A stretch of 64,000 nucleotides of DNA. Origin: Neobacillus ginsengisoli. GTDB lineage: Bacteria > Bacillota > Bacilli > Bacillales_B > DSM-18226. A program made the position numbers and the translations under genes. Positions 35,183 to 43,098 of this stretch are shown piece by piece. The notes below the pieces were generated by a model. The model was given only the letters and a program-made list of their open reading frames with translations, ran no database searches and was not told the DNA's origin. The stretch is from the NCBI RefSeq assembly GCF_030813055.1, contig NZ_JAUSTW010000001.1:806001-870000 (forward strand), in the 5' to 3' direction. The stretch's first letter is position 1, and the number at the start of each line of letters is the position of its first letter.

Positions 35183-35668
35183 TCTTGGAAAATTATCCCT
35201 ATGAAAGCCTTCTTCTTTTAAAAACTCAACTGCTTCCTCATACGTATCAAAGCTCTCGTCCAAGTTTAATCCAAAATAAATATTCCAGGTATCATTTTCA
35301 TTTTTTAAAAGAAGTAGATTGTTTTCTTCATCAACCCAGTGCTCTTCAGACAAGTCTCCAATGATTGCTTCCTCCGGAACAGGTTTAACTAGAGGGGATA
35401 GTGTCCCAATTGCCTCTTTTATCAATTGACGCAATTCATCCGCAGAAAAATCACGAATATTGACCAACCCTTTTTCATCCTTGGCATAGTTTGGTAAATC
35501 ACCAGCATAGACAAAACCATTCCCATTTGGATGTAAATGATAAACAATATTTTTTTTGTCCGATTTGCTTTCGGGAAATTGAAAATTGATACGTCCCAGT
35601 GAAACATTTCTTCGCTCTAACTCAGGAAAAGATTCAATAATAGCTAGTTTTTCGTCAAATGTTAGCAT
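35180..35668 (-). CDS. hypothetical cytosolic protein (162 aa)
   Basis: Starts MLTFDEKLAIIESFPELERR at 35668, where GGAGG stands 5 bases upstream (a Met four codons earlier is less well placed). The protein is acidic and soluble. It has two parts: an N-terminal region (NFQFPESKSDKKNIVYHLHP, GFVYAGDLP) and a C-terminal one (WNIYFGLNLDESFDTYEEAV). I do not recognise a named family. It looks like a conserved Bacillaceae protein of unknown function. Confidence 0.65.
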   Translation of the reverse strand: MLTFDEKLAIIESFPELERRNVSLGRINFQFPESKSDKKNIVYHLHPNGNGFVYAGDLPNYAKDEKGLVNIRDFSADELRQLIKEAIGTLSPLVKPVPEEAIIGDLSEEHWVDEENNLLLLKNENDTWNIYFGLNLDESFDTYEEAVEFLKEEGFHRDNFPR

Positions 35669-35770
35669 CGTTGCCTCCAACTTTTATGTAATGATTTAAT
35701 AATACAGATATTTATCGACAAGATACAACTTTATTTAGAAAAAATGCAGCATAAAACGAAACTGCCTGTA

Positions 35771-35840
35771 AAACAAAAAAAATCCAGTCTAATCTAGACT
35801 GGATGTCGAAAAGGGGGTTTGTGTGATTGTCCTTAACAAT
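35771..35840 (-). ncRNA. candidate C-rich small regulatory RNA
   Basis: On the minus strand, downstream of a TAAAAT (35850-35845), there is a small hairpin TTGT-taagg-ACAA and then a single-stranded C-rich run ACAAACCCCCTTTTCGAC. A perfect terminator stem follows, ATCCAGTCTA / TAGACTGGAT (35804-35782), ending in an eight-T run. No ORF ends at this terminator, because the gene upstream on this strand has its own at 35979-36010. The design recalls C-rich-loop sRNAs of Bacillales such as RsaE/RoxS and FsrA. Expression is not shown. Confidence 0.45.
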
Positions 35841-35978
35841 TAATATTTTACTGGACAAAAATGAATAAACTATGAACAAAAGTTGAAAAGATTATTAATT
35901 AAATGTTCTAACAGAATTATGAAAATTGAGTCCAGGTAGACGCTTTTTTAAACATATTCAATTTAATAATGATAAAAG

Positions 35979-36010
35979 AAACTCCAGCCACCTGAGGGTG
36001 GCTGGAGTTT
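35979..36010 (-). terminator. terminator of the heme-copper reductase operon
   Basis: Perfect 14 bp stem AAACTCCAGCCACC / GGTGGCTGGAGTTT with a TGAG loop, 7 bp beyond the subunit I stop. The T-run on the minus strand is short (TTTCTTTTATC). Confidence 0.75.
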
Positions 36011-36016
36011 GAGAAT

Positions 36017-37489
36017 CTATGAAACCGAATTAAATGTTTTGTCGGTGGCGGAAGTAACTCTGCCATCACTTTTTAAGCCGATAAAAAATCGAATCGTAAA
36101 AATGAGTGCTGCCACTATGATGAAACTACCACAGAGGGCACCTACCTGGTCTGAACCAGTCCATTCAGGTAAATGTTCAGCCCATCTTCTTGGTGCGCTT
36201 ATTTTTCCTGCATATAGGAATGATCCAGTTAGACCAGCAAAGAAGACAAAATAAGTATAAATAGCATAGTTATCATACCCAGTTTGTTTCTGAGCGCCTT
36301 CGGTTTTATTAAAATAATACATGAAACCGAAGATCATTGCGATGACACCCATACCCATATATGTATGAAAATGGCCTGGAACCCATTTTGTATTATGCAT
36401 CACGTGGTTTACTACGATTGTAGCGTCAATGATAGCTGGAACAGCTCCTGCAACCCAACCAAACATTGAAACAAAGAACATACTTGATGTAAAGTCCCAT
36501 TTTATTCCTGAACGGAAAACGACCATCAACGCTCCATAGGCTGTAACGACCATTACAGGAAGTCCGTTAGCATACGAGAATATTTGACCGATAATCAACA
36601 TCCATTCTGGAACAGCAAAATCCATTAACAAATGGTGTGTATAAATCATCAATGTAAAGAGGGTAGAAAAGTTCCAGGCAATTAAAAAAGCTTTATTTGA
36701 TTTCCATGGACGTCCTGTATATTCAGATAAGACCTCATAAACGGCGATAACGGCCATATAAATGGTACAGTTTGCGAAAATATGCCCGAACGCATAGGTT
36801 AGATGTTTGGCGAGCATGGGATCAAAGGCGAAATTAGGGTTCAATATGTTTAAAATGGATTCGCTTAAAGCAGTTGCACCTGCAAGAATTCCTACAGAAT
36901 TCGCAATAATGACCATTGTTGTTGCCACAACAGCAGAAGGTGGTCCATAACCCTTTTTGCCTCGGAAAATATAATCCCAGCCAAGAGATTTTCCTAAGCC
37001 TCCATATTCTTTAATCAGTCTACCTGCCAAATAAAAGTACATGACTAAGTAACCTACACCTAATAATAACAGACCAAACAAAAACAATAATGCCCCAGTA
37101 ATTCCATTTAGTTTTGCTGAGAAAGAAGGTAGTGGATAAAGAAAGGTCCAACCATCTGAAAAATTAAAGACAAATATGGCAACGAGTATCATTACAACAC
37201 CAATCATTGACAAAATAAGGTTGGTGAAAAATATATAAGGATTTAAATGGATATATTTAGATAAAAAATACCACATAATTGCACTTCCACCCAAAGCAGC
37301 AATACCAATCATTCCTGTGCCATGGATGGTCATAATTTTATAAAATAGCTGTGAAGGGATTTTTACAATGTTCCCTTGATTCAATAACATTATCACTCCG
37401 AAAATCATCATGAGTACCAGTACTACAGAGGTAACCATTAATGATAAAGCAACACCTTTTTTGATAGAATTTCGTGCTTTAGTTTCCAT
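36017..37489 (-). CDS. heme-copper oxidoreductase subunit I, nitric oxide reductase-like
   Basis: A 490-residue, 12-helix catalytic subunit. Heme and copper ligands can be placed: low-spin heme His56 (TIHGTGM) and His375, high-spin heme His373 (WVPGHFHTYMG), CuB ligands His236 and the pair His285-His286 (YTHHLLMD). In O2-reducing enzymes the CuB motif is HPxxY, with the Tyr cross-linked to His. Here it is H236-IFA-N240, so the Tyr is Asn. Loss of that Tyr marks non-oxidase members such as nitric oxide reductases. Together with the CuA subunit encoded upstream, this suggests a CuA-type NO reductase rather than a cytochrome c oxidase. Most automatic pipelines would label it cytochrome oxidase. 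The ORFs overlap by 11 bp. Function remains inferred. Confidence 0.8.
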   Translation of the reverse strand: METKARNSIKKGVALSLMVTSVVLVLMMIFGVIMLLNQGNIVKIPSQLFYKIMTIHGTGMIGIAALGGSAIMWYFLSKYIHLNPYIFFTNLILSMIGVVMILVAIFVFNFSDGWTFLYPLPSFSAKLNGITGALLFLFGLLLLGVGYLVMYFYLAGRLIKEYGGLGKSLGWDYIFRGKKGYGPPSAVVATTMVIIANSVGILAGATALSESILNILNPNFAFDPMLAKHLTYAFGHIFANCTIYMAVIAVYEVLSEYTGRPWKSNKAFLIAWNFSTLFTLMIYTHHLLMDFAVPEWMLIIGQIFSYANGLPVMVVTAYGALMVVFRSGIKWDFTSSMFFVSMFGWVAGAVPAIIDATIVVNHVMHNTKWVPGHFHTYMGMGVIAMIFGFMYYFNKTEGAQKQTGYDNYAIYTYFVFFAGLTGSFLYAGKISAPRRWAEHLPEWTGSDQVGALCGSFIIVAALIFTIRFFIGLKSDGRVTSATDKTFNSVS

Positions 37490-38027
37490 GGCTTATTCCC
37501 CCGTTAGGCTTCACAATAATATCCTTCATCATTAGATGATGGCCCGTGCTGCAATACTCCAGGCATAAAATTTTATAAGTTCCGGGTTTTGTGAATGTAA
37601 TTGAAACAGTGTTGATATATCCAGGCATTGCTTGGGTTTGGGCCATTAAATGTAAATTCGTATCATAGAGCCCAAAACCATGTGTAACATCCTTACTTGT
37701 GACGCGAAATTGTACAGGTTCTCCTACCATAAAGGTTTCATCACTCAGATTCCAAGAAAACTGCATCCCCGTAACATTTACAACCTTCCCTTGTCCTTCA
37801 GCCATTGCATGTTGGTCATGATAGGGAAGTCTGCTGAGAGACACTGCTGAAGCAAATCCCATTATGGCAATTAGCCCAAGGAAATAGAACTTTCGAATTT
37901 TGTAGCCTTTTTCTTGAATCGGTCCATACTCTTTCAATTTTCTTGATTCCCCATACACAAAGGAAAACGCCAATGCAATTAGGAATACAAAAAACAATGT
38001 AGCGTACCAGGCAAGTGATTGGTACAT
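37479..38027 (-). CDS. CuA-containing subunit II of the heme-copper reductase
   Basis: A 182-residue protein with an N-terminal membrane helix, a second helix near residue 40 and a cupredoxin domain outside the membrane. The CuA ligands are present: His in DVTHGFGLYD and the loop CLEYCSTGHHLM (C, E, C, H, M). It accepts electrons from a cytochrome c and passes them to subunit I. The start at 38027 is chosen because AGGAGGG stands 6 bases upstream; the longer frame has no site. First gene of the two-gene operon. The Sco protein encoded at 1425-2024 could load its copper. Confidence 0.85.
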   Translation of the reverse strand: MYQSLAWYATLFFVFLIALAFSFVYGESRKLKEYGPIQEKGYKIRKFYFLGLIAIMGFASAVSLSRLPYHDQHAMAEGQGKVVNVTGMQFSWNLSDETFMVGEPVQFRVTSKDVTHGFGLYDTNLHLMAQTQAMPGYINTVSITFTKPGTYKILCLEYCSTGHHLMMKDIIVKPNGGISHGN

Positions 38028-38133
38028 ATGATTCCCTCCTATAATTTGGTTAATCAAACAAGTAGTCCCCCAACTGCTTGCTTAATTCCATCTTTCATTG
38101 TAATCTGCTTTATCTGGAAAAATAGTGAAAAAA

Positions 38134-38161
38134 ATCATACTTTTACTAGTATTTTAATCAA
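38134..38161 (-). promoter_or_regulatory. predicted sigma-A promoter of the reductase operon
   Basis: TTGATT (38161-38156), 16-base spacer, TATGAT (38139-38134), about 107 bp before the subunit II start. Confidence 0.45.
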
Positions 38162-38185
38162 AGCAATCACCCCTATTTACTGTTT

Positions 38186-38200
38186 ACTTCAAAGTGAAGT
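38186..38200 (-). promoter_or_regulatory. inverted repeat upstream of the reductase promoter
   Basis: ACTTCA-AAG-TGAAGT, centred about 66 bp upstream of the predicted transcription start. It could be an activator site; no regulator is assigned. Confidence 0.35.
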
Positions 38201-38314
38201 TAGGAAGCTCATATAGGAGATTTGTTGAATTTTTTCACAAGCACCCCCACATAGGTGATTCATGGTTCGAATACTTTTTTAAGATGATTACCTAAACTAC
38301 TTTGGAGGTTAGAT

Positions 38315-38446
38315 ATGGGACTCGTAATGATTGATATTGACAAATTGCTAGAATCTACATCAGATCTAACATCTGAGAAAAGTAACTTTAAAGTGTTTCC
38401 AATTGAAATTGACCAATTACTTGAGAGTACAAGTGATTGGACTTGA
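38315..38446 (+). CDS. 43-aa protein with an internal 14-residue duplication
   Basis: Reads MGLVMIDIDKLLESTSDLT and later IEIDQLLESTSDWT before the stop. Two near-identical blocks I-(D/E)-I-D-(K/Q)-LLESTSD-(L/W)-T are separated by about 13 residues. The ribosome site TTGGAGG lies 6 bases upstream and a terminator follows at 38486, so it is probably expressed as a separate gene. It is acidic and soluble, and begins 265 bp before the ABC transporter operon. No family is recognised. Confidence 0.6.
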   Translation: MGLVMIDIDKLLESTSDLTSEKSNFKVFPIEIDQLLESTSDWT

Positions 38447-38485
38447 AATTTGCTGCCCCAATCATACCTAAAATACATTTTGGTC

Positions 38486-38518
38486 AAGCCTTCTATTTTA
38501 TGAGAAGGCTCTTTTTCT
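38486..38518 (+). terminator. rho-independent terminator
   Basis: AAGCCTTCT / AGAAGGCT stem with CTTTTTCT tail, 40 bp after the 43-aa gene. Confidence 0.75.
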
Positions 38519-38651
38519 GTTGCAAAAAGGATTAATTTTTGCAACTTCTAACAGAAAATTCATATAGATTGACCACAATTTAGAATAACATGCTTTAAAG
38601 CGCAAAAATATTTTTAGAATATCTATTGATTGTAGAGCAAAAAAATACTAG

Positions 38652-38678
38652 AATAATTTTTAAATATAAAAAATTATT
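38652..38678 (+). repeat. AT-rich inverted repeat upstream of the ABC operon
   Basis: AATAATTTTT and AAAAATTATT arms around a short centre, with AGAATAATT repeated on both sides. It ends about 33 bp before the substrate-binding protein start and may be an operator. Confidence 0.35.
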
Positions 38679-38710
38679 AGAATAATTAATTTCAAGGGGG
38701 ATTTAAGTTA

Positions 38711-39709
38711 ATGAAGAAGAATATCAAATCGCTTTCCTTTGTGTTAGCGGGAATGTTGATGCTTGCCGGGTGCGCAAGTAAAGAAACTGCTGGCAGTACG
38801 AAAAAAGATAGTGCTGAAAAGGAATTTAAAATTGGGATTAGTCAATTTGCCGTTCACCCATCGCTTGATGCAGCAACAAATGGATTTAAAAAGGCATTAG
38901 CGGACAAAGGTATTAAGGTCAAGTATGATGAGCAAAATGCACAAGCTGATATGAATAATACACAAACAATTGCCAAAAATTTTGTCGGGGACAAAGTGGA
39001 CTTGATTTTTGCTAATGCAACCCCAAGTGCTACTGCGGCATTAAATGCTACGAAGGAAATTCCGATTGTCTTTACATCAGTAACAGACCCTGTAGGAGCC
39101 GGCTTAGTGAAGTCATTTGATAAACCGGGGAAAAATATTACCGGTACAACAGATAATCACCCTGATGCAACGAAAAAGACGATTAGCTTTATTACAGACG
39201 AAGTAAAAGCGAAGAAGATTGGTGTCATTTATAATTCAGGTGAGCAGAATTCAGTTGTACAGGTAAAAACGGTAAAACAATTAGCAGAAGAAAAGGGAGC
39301 TAAACTCGTAGAAGTTTCGGTTTCATCTTCTGCGGAAGTTAAACAGGCGGCAGAGTCATTAGTAGGCCGTGTCGATGCAATTTACATTCCGACAGACAAT
39401 ACAGTGGTTTCGGCCTTGGAGTCAGTCATTTCAGTTGCCAATAGCAAGAAAATTCCCCTTTTCGTCGGCGAACTTGATTCCATGAAAAGAGGAGCAGTTG
39501 CCGCAAGTGGTTTCAATTATTTTGATATCGGTTATCAATCAGGTCTGATGGCTGCTGATATTTTAACAGGTAAGAAAAAGCCTTCAGAGATTCCTGTTGA
39601 ACTTCCGAAAACCTTAAAGCTTGTGATTAACAAAAAAGCTGCTGAAGCTCAAGGGTTAAAAGTAAACGATGATTGGAAAAAGCTTGGCGAATTTTATGAA
39701 GGTAATTAA
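38711..39709 (+). CDS. ABC transporter substrate-binding lipoprotein (TrpX/DUF534 type)
   Basis: A 332-residue lipoprotein with lipobox LAGC at about residue 21. The mature part follows the periplasmic-binding fold of the DUF534/TrpX family: FKIGISQFAVHPSLDAATNGF, FVGDKVDLIFANATPSATAAL, FTSVTDPVGAGLVKS, YIPTDNTVVSALESV and GFNYFDIGYQSGLMAADIL. Streptococcal TrpX binds tryptophan and related systems bind tyrosine, so an aromatic amino acid is a likely ligand. The adjacent tyrosine degradation cluster supports this but does not prove it. It is the first gene of a three-gene operon. Confidence 0.85.
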   Translation: MKKNIKSLSFVLAGMLMLAGCASKETAGSTKKDSAEKEFKIGISQFAVHPSLDAATNGFKKALADKGIKVKYDEQNAQADMNNTQTIAKNFVGDKVDLIFANATPSATAALNATKEIPIVFTSVTDPVGAGLVKSFDKPGKNITGTTDNHPDATKKTISFITDEVKAKKIGVIYNSGEQNSVVQVKTVKQLAEEKGAKLVEVSVSSSAEVKQAAESLVGRVDAIYIPTDNTVVSALESVISVANSKKIPLFVGELDSMKRGAVAASGFNYFDIGYQSGLMAADILTGKKKPSEIPVELPKTLKLVINKKAAEAQGLKVNDDWKKLGEFYEGN

Positions 39710-39731
39710 TTGAAATTAAATTTAAACTTAC

Positions 39732-39768
39732 AAGGCTGACCCATTGAATATCGAGTCAGCCTTGGCTC
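39732..39768 (+). terminator. intra-operon hairpin
   Basis: Perfect 9 bp stem AAGGCTGAC / GTCAGCCTT with a 14-base loop and only a weak T-tail, between the binding protein and permease genes. It may protect the upstream mRNA or cause partial termination. Confidence 0.45.
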
Positions 39769-39840
39769 ATTCATATATCAATGATGGCGATAAAAGGTTT
39801 TGCTTTGGCCATTAGACATAAGGAAAGGAAGATGATCAAA

Positions 39841-40872
39841 ATGTTTACAGCGATATTCGGTTCATTTGAAGCCGGTATCATTTATGCGATTATGGCTCTC
39901 GGTGTCTATCTATCCTTTCGAATACTGGATTTTCCGGATTTAACAGTAGATGGGAGTTTTGTAACCGGAGCTGCGATTTCAGCAGTCATGATTGCCGGCG
40001 GGGTCAATCCGTTTTTGGCCACAATGATGGCACTTATTGCCGGATTTGCCGCAGGCTGTTTAACCGGTTTAATTCACACCTTTGGAAAAATAAATAATTT
40101 ACTTTCCGGGATATTAATGATGATTGCCCTCTATTCTATTAATCTGAGAATTATGGGGAAATCCAATATTCCACTCTTAAATACTGATACAGCATTTACA
40201 AAAATCAGCAGTATGTTTGAAAAAACAGGAATCGATTCCTTTCTTAACAAAATGTTAACAGCTATTGGCCTTGGAGACAGTTTACCGGAAACTTGGGGTA
40301 TTCTTATTTTTATGGTTGTTGTAACTTTCCTAATAAAATGGATTACGGACTGGTTTTTACAGACTGAAATTGGTCTTGCGGTAAGAGCGACAGGTGATAA
40401 TAAACGCATGATTCGAAGTCTTTCGGCAAATACAAATCTCCTTGTTGTATTGGGTCTTGGGCTTTCTAATGCTTTGGTAGCTTTCTCAGGTGCCTTAATA
40501 GCTCAACAAGGCGGGTTTGCAGATGTTGGTATGGGAATTGGAATGATCATTATCGGTTTAGCATCAGTCATCATTGGTGAAGCATTATTTGGGACCAAAA
40601 CGATCGCCCGTACAACATTTGCAGTAATTGGAGGATCGATTATTTATCGTATTGTCGTAACTTTAGCTTTAAGAATTGAGTTCTTTAGTCCTGGTGATGT
40701 GAAGCTAATTACAGCAATCATTGTCCTTATTGCGTTAACTGCCCCGAAAATGATTGAAAATTCAAAAGAGAAAAAGCGTAAAGCTCGTAAAAGAGCAGAA
40801 AGAATGACGAATCTTCAGGCTTCCGGCGAACGAAAGGGTGAGAGTCATGTTGCACTTAAATCAGATTCATAA
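39841..40872 (+). CDS. ABC transporter permease (TrpY-like)
   Basis: A 343-residue permease of the branched-chain-type fold with about nine helices. Typical segments are AGIIYAIMALGVYLSFRIL, FPDLTVDGSFVTGAAISAVM, GLIHTFGKINNLLSGILMMIALYSINLRIMG, EIGLAVRATGDNKRMIRS and GEALFGTKTIARTTFAVIGG. The C-terminus is Arg/Lys-rich. The start at 39841 has AAAGGAAG at the correct distance; the longer frame does not. It pairs with the binding protein before it and the ATPase after it. Confidence 0.87.
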   Translation: MFTAIFGSFEAGIIYAIMALGVYLSFRILDFPDLTVDGSFVTGAAISAVMIAGGVNPFLATMMALIAGFAAGCLTGLIHTFGKINNLLSGILMMIALYSINLRIMGKSNIPLLNTDTAFTKISSMFEKTGIDSFLNKMLTAIGLGDSLPETWGILIFMVVVTFLIKWITDWFLQTEIGLAVRATGDNKRMIRSLSANTNLLVVLGLGLSNALVAFSGALIAQQGGFADVGMGIGMIIIGLASVIIGEALFGTKTIARTTFAVIGGSIIYRIVVTLALRIEFFSPGDVKLITAIIVLIALTAPKMIENSKEKKRKARKRAERMTNLQASGERKGESHVALKSDS

Positions 40873-41641
40873 GATTTTTAATGAAGGGACACCCGATGAA
40901 AAAATCGCCATTGATCATGTCAACTTAACGCTAAAACAAGGTGACTTTGTGACCATTATCGGAAGTAATGGTGCCGGTAAGTCAACCTTAATGAACATCA
41001 TTTCCGGTGTTTTAACCCCTGATGTAGGCGAAATTCATATTGGTGAAAAAAATGTTACTCATATGTCTGAATTTAATCGGTCAAAAATGATAGGCCGTGT
41101 CTTTCAGGATCCGATGGCGGGTACAGCTCCAAGTATGACAATTGAAGAAAATCTTGCTATGGCTTTTTCCCGTAACAAAACGAGAACGCTTAGAAGAGGA
41201 GTAACGAAAAAAAGACGCGATTATTTCCGGGAAGTGCTTGAATCTTTGCATCTTGGTTTGGAAAATCGACTAAATGCCAAAGTTGGTCTCTTGTCCGGTG
41301 GTGAACGGCAGGCCCTTTCTCTCTTAATGGCCACATTTACGGAGCCCGCGATTTTGCTTCTGGATGAACACACGGCGGCACTTGACCCGTCGAGAGCGGA
41401 GTTGATTACGAACCTTACAAGGGAAATTGTCGATCGGTATCAGCTGACAACCTTAATGGTTACCCATAATATGCAGCAGGCAATTGATCTTGGCAATCGA
41501 TTAATCATGATGGATAAGGGACAAATTATATTAGAAGTAAACGAGGAAAATAAGAAACAGCTGACGATCGAGGGCTTATTAGAGGAATTTAAAAGAATTC
41601 GCGGTGTTCAAATGGCGAGCGACCGAGCCATTCTTTCATAA
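40847..41641 (+). CDS. ABC transporter ATP-binding protein (TrpZ-like)
   Basis: A 264-residue ATPase: Walker A GSNGAGKST, Q-loop RVFQDPMAGTAPSM, signature LSGGERQALSLLMA, Walker B ILLLDEHTAALDP, H-loop MVTHNM. It powers the import system made with the two upstream genes. The start at 40847 lies within the permease gene end (26 bp overlap) after AAAGGGTGAG, which indicates coupling. Confidence 0.9.
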   Translation: MLHLNQIHKIFNEGTPDEKIAIDHVNLTLKQGDFVTIIGSNGAGKSTLMNIISGVLTPDVGEIHIGEKNVTHMSEFNRSKMIGRVFQDPMAGTAPSMTIEENLAMAFSRNKTRTLRRGVTKKRRDYFREVLESLHLGLENRLNAKVGLLSGGERQALSLLMATFTEPAILLLDEHTAALDPSRAELITNLTREIVDRYQLTTLMVTHNMQQAIDLGNRLIMMDKGQIILEVNEENKKQLTIEGLLEEFKRIRGVQMASDRAILS

Positions 41642-41696
41642 TTATTTTGACGAAAGATTTTTTTACCTAAAAAATATTGGTTATTTAGTCAAAGGA

Positions 41697-41728
41697 AACA
41701 TTCTTTAATAGGAATGTTTTTTTTTTAG
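41697..41728 (+). terminator. rho-independent terminator
   Basis: AACATTC / GAATGTT stem followed by a long T-run, 55 bp after the ATPase gene. Confidence 0.8.
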
Positions 41729-41865
41729 TTCTTTTTCAAGCTGTTTACCTATCATTCTTTAATGCCTAAAAGCGTTATTGCTTTACCTCCAACTCTTGAG
41801 AAGTAAGGAATAATTCATTTATTATTAATTCAGAATATTATTTTTTTATTATTGGAGGTTTTCGA

Positions 41866-42981
41866 ATGAAGGAGCAAAGAATAAAAGCCGATCAGCTGGT
41901 AAATGATTTTTTTCCTGTGAGAGATGTTGATTATATAGAAATTTTTACCGGTAATGCCAAGCAGGCTTGTCACTTTTTTTGCACAGCGTTCGGGTTTCGG
42001 CCTGTAGCTTATTCAGGTCTTGAAACAGGAAATCGCGAAACGGTTTCTTATGTTCTCAAGCAACGGAATATCCGCCTTATCCTGACCGGCTCTTACAAAG
42101 AAGATAGCAGGGTCGCGCAATTTGTAAAAAAGCACGGTGATGGTGTAAAAGACATCGCCCTTTTAGTTGATGACGTCGAAAAAGCATTTCAGGCAGCTGT
42201 TGAAAGAGGTGCGATTGCACACGCAGCACCATTTGAATTGAAGGATGAAAAGGGTGTAGTGAAAAAAGCCGTTCTGGGTACATATGGAGATACGATCCAT
42301 ACGTTAATCGAACGGAAAAATTATCAAGGGCTTTTTATCCCCGGATTTGAGCCCTACAATCAATATTTGCCAATTGAGGATGCCGGCTTAATTGGGTTTG
42401 ACCATGTGGTTGGAAACGTGGAGAGTATGGAGGAGTGGGTAGAATATTACTCCAAAGTAATGGGCTTTAAAGAAATGAAGCATTTCTCAGACAAAGACAT
42501 CACCACTGAATATTCTGCACTAATGTCAAAGGTTATGCATAATGGCGGTCGAATCAAGTTTCCAATCAATGAACCAGCAGTGGGAAAACGCAAATCACAA
42601 ATCCAAGAATATTTAGAATTCTATAACGGTCCAGGTGTCCAGCACCTTGCAGTCTTAACAGAGGATATCGTTTCTACAGTAACAACGTTGAGAAAGAACG
42701 GCGTAGAGTTCCTCACTACCCCGGGTTCTTACTATGAAGCATTAGGAGAGCGAATTGGGAAGATAGATGAAGAAATAGAGAAGCTCCGAGAGTTGAATAT
42801 TTTAGTAGATCGGGATGATGAAGGATACCTACTGCAAATTTTCACCAAACCGATTGTAGACCGTCCTACCTTATTTGTGGAAATTATTCAGCGTAAGGGG
42901 GCCAGGGGTTTTGGGGAAGGAAATTTTAAAGCACTATTTGAGTCTATTGAACGGGAGCAGGAAAGACGGGGAAATCTATAA
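41866..42981 (+). CDS. hpd: 4-hydroxyphenylpyruvate dioxygenase
   Basis: Non-heme iron enzyme that converts 4-hydroxyphenylpyruvate to homogentisate in tyrosine catabolism. The 371-residue protein has two vicinal-oxygen-chelate halves. The iron ligands are visible in the C-terminal half: His in GLIGFDHVVGNV, His in GPGVQHLAVLTED and Glu in RPTLFVEIIQRKGA. Length and ends are normal (IQRKGARGFGEGNFKALFE). The ribosome site is TTGGAGG. It is followed by a terminator, then by genes for the next steps. Confidence 0.94.
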   Translation: MKEQRIKADQLVNDFFPVRDVDYIEIFTGNAKQACHFFCTAFGFRPVAYSGLETGNRETVSYVLKQRNIRLILTGSYKEDSRVAQFVKKHGDGVKDIALLVDDVEKAFQAAVERGAIAHAAPFELKDEKGVVKKAVLGTYGDTIHTLIERKNYQGLFIPGFEPYNQYLPIEDAGLIGFDHVVGNVESMEEWVEYYSKVMGFKEMKHFSDKDITTEYSALMSKVMHNGGRIKFPINEPAVGKRKSQIQEYLEFYNGPGVQHLAVLTEDIVSTVTTLRKNGVEFLTTPGSYYEALGERIGKIDEEIEKLRELNILVDRDDEGYLLQIFTKPIVDRPTLFVEIIQRKGARGFGEGNFKALFESIEREQERRGNL

Positions 42982-43030
42982 AAAAATTAAAAATAGCACG
43001 ATATATTTTGAATGGGGATAAATATAGTGG

Positions 43031-43060
43031 AAAGAGGGAGAATTATTTCTCCCTTTTTTC
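43031..43060 (+). terminator. rho-independent terminator
   Basis: AAGAGGGAGAA / TTCTCCCTTTTTT hairpin between hpd and the flavin reductase gene. Confidence 0.75.
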
Positions 43061-43098
43061 AAAGATAAGAGGCTATAGGAAAGTGTGGTGAATTTTAA

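Noticed and set aside
38221..38236. TGTGAAAAAATTCAAC as an Fnr box for the NO reductase-like operon
   Set aside because: Only the left half matches, and no -10 lies at the expected distance, so it was not called.
38260..38544. Minus-strand ORF opposite the 43-aa gene
   Set aside because: It has no start signal and crosses the terminator; the plus-strand ORF has the good ribosome site and internal repeat.
38545..38710. Possible T-box leader before the TrpX-type transporter
   Set aside because: No T-box motif or antiterminator structure is visible; only an AT-rich inverted repeat.
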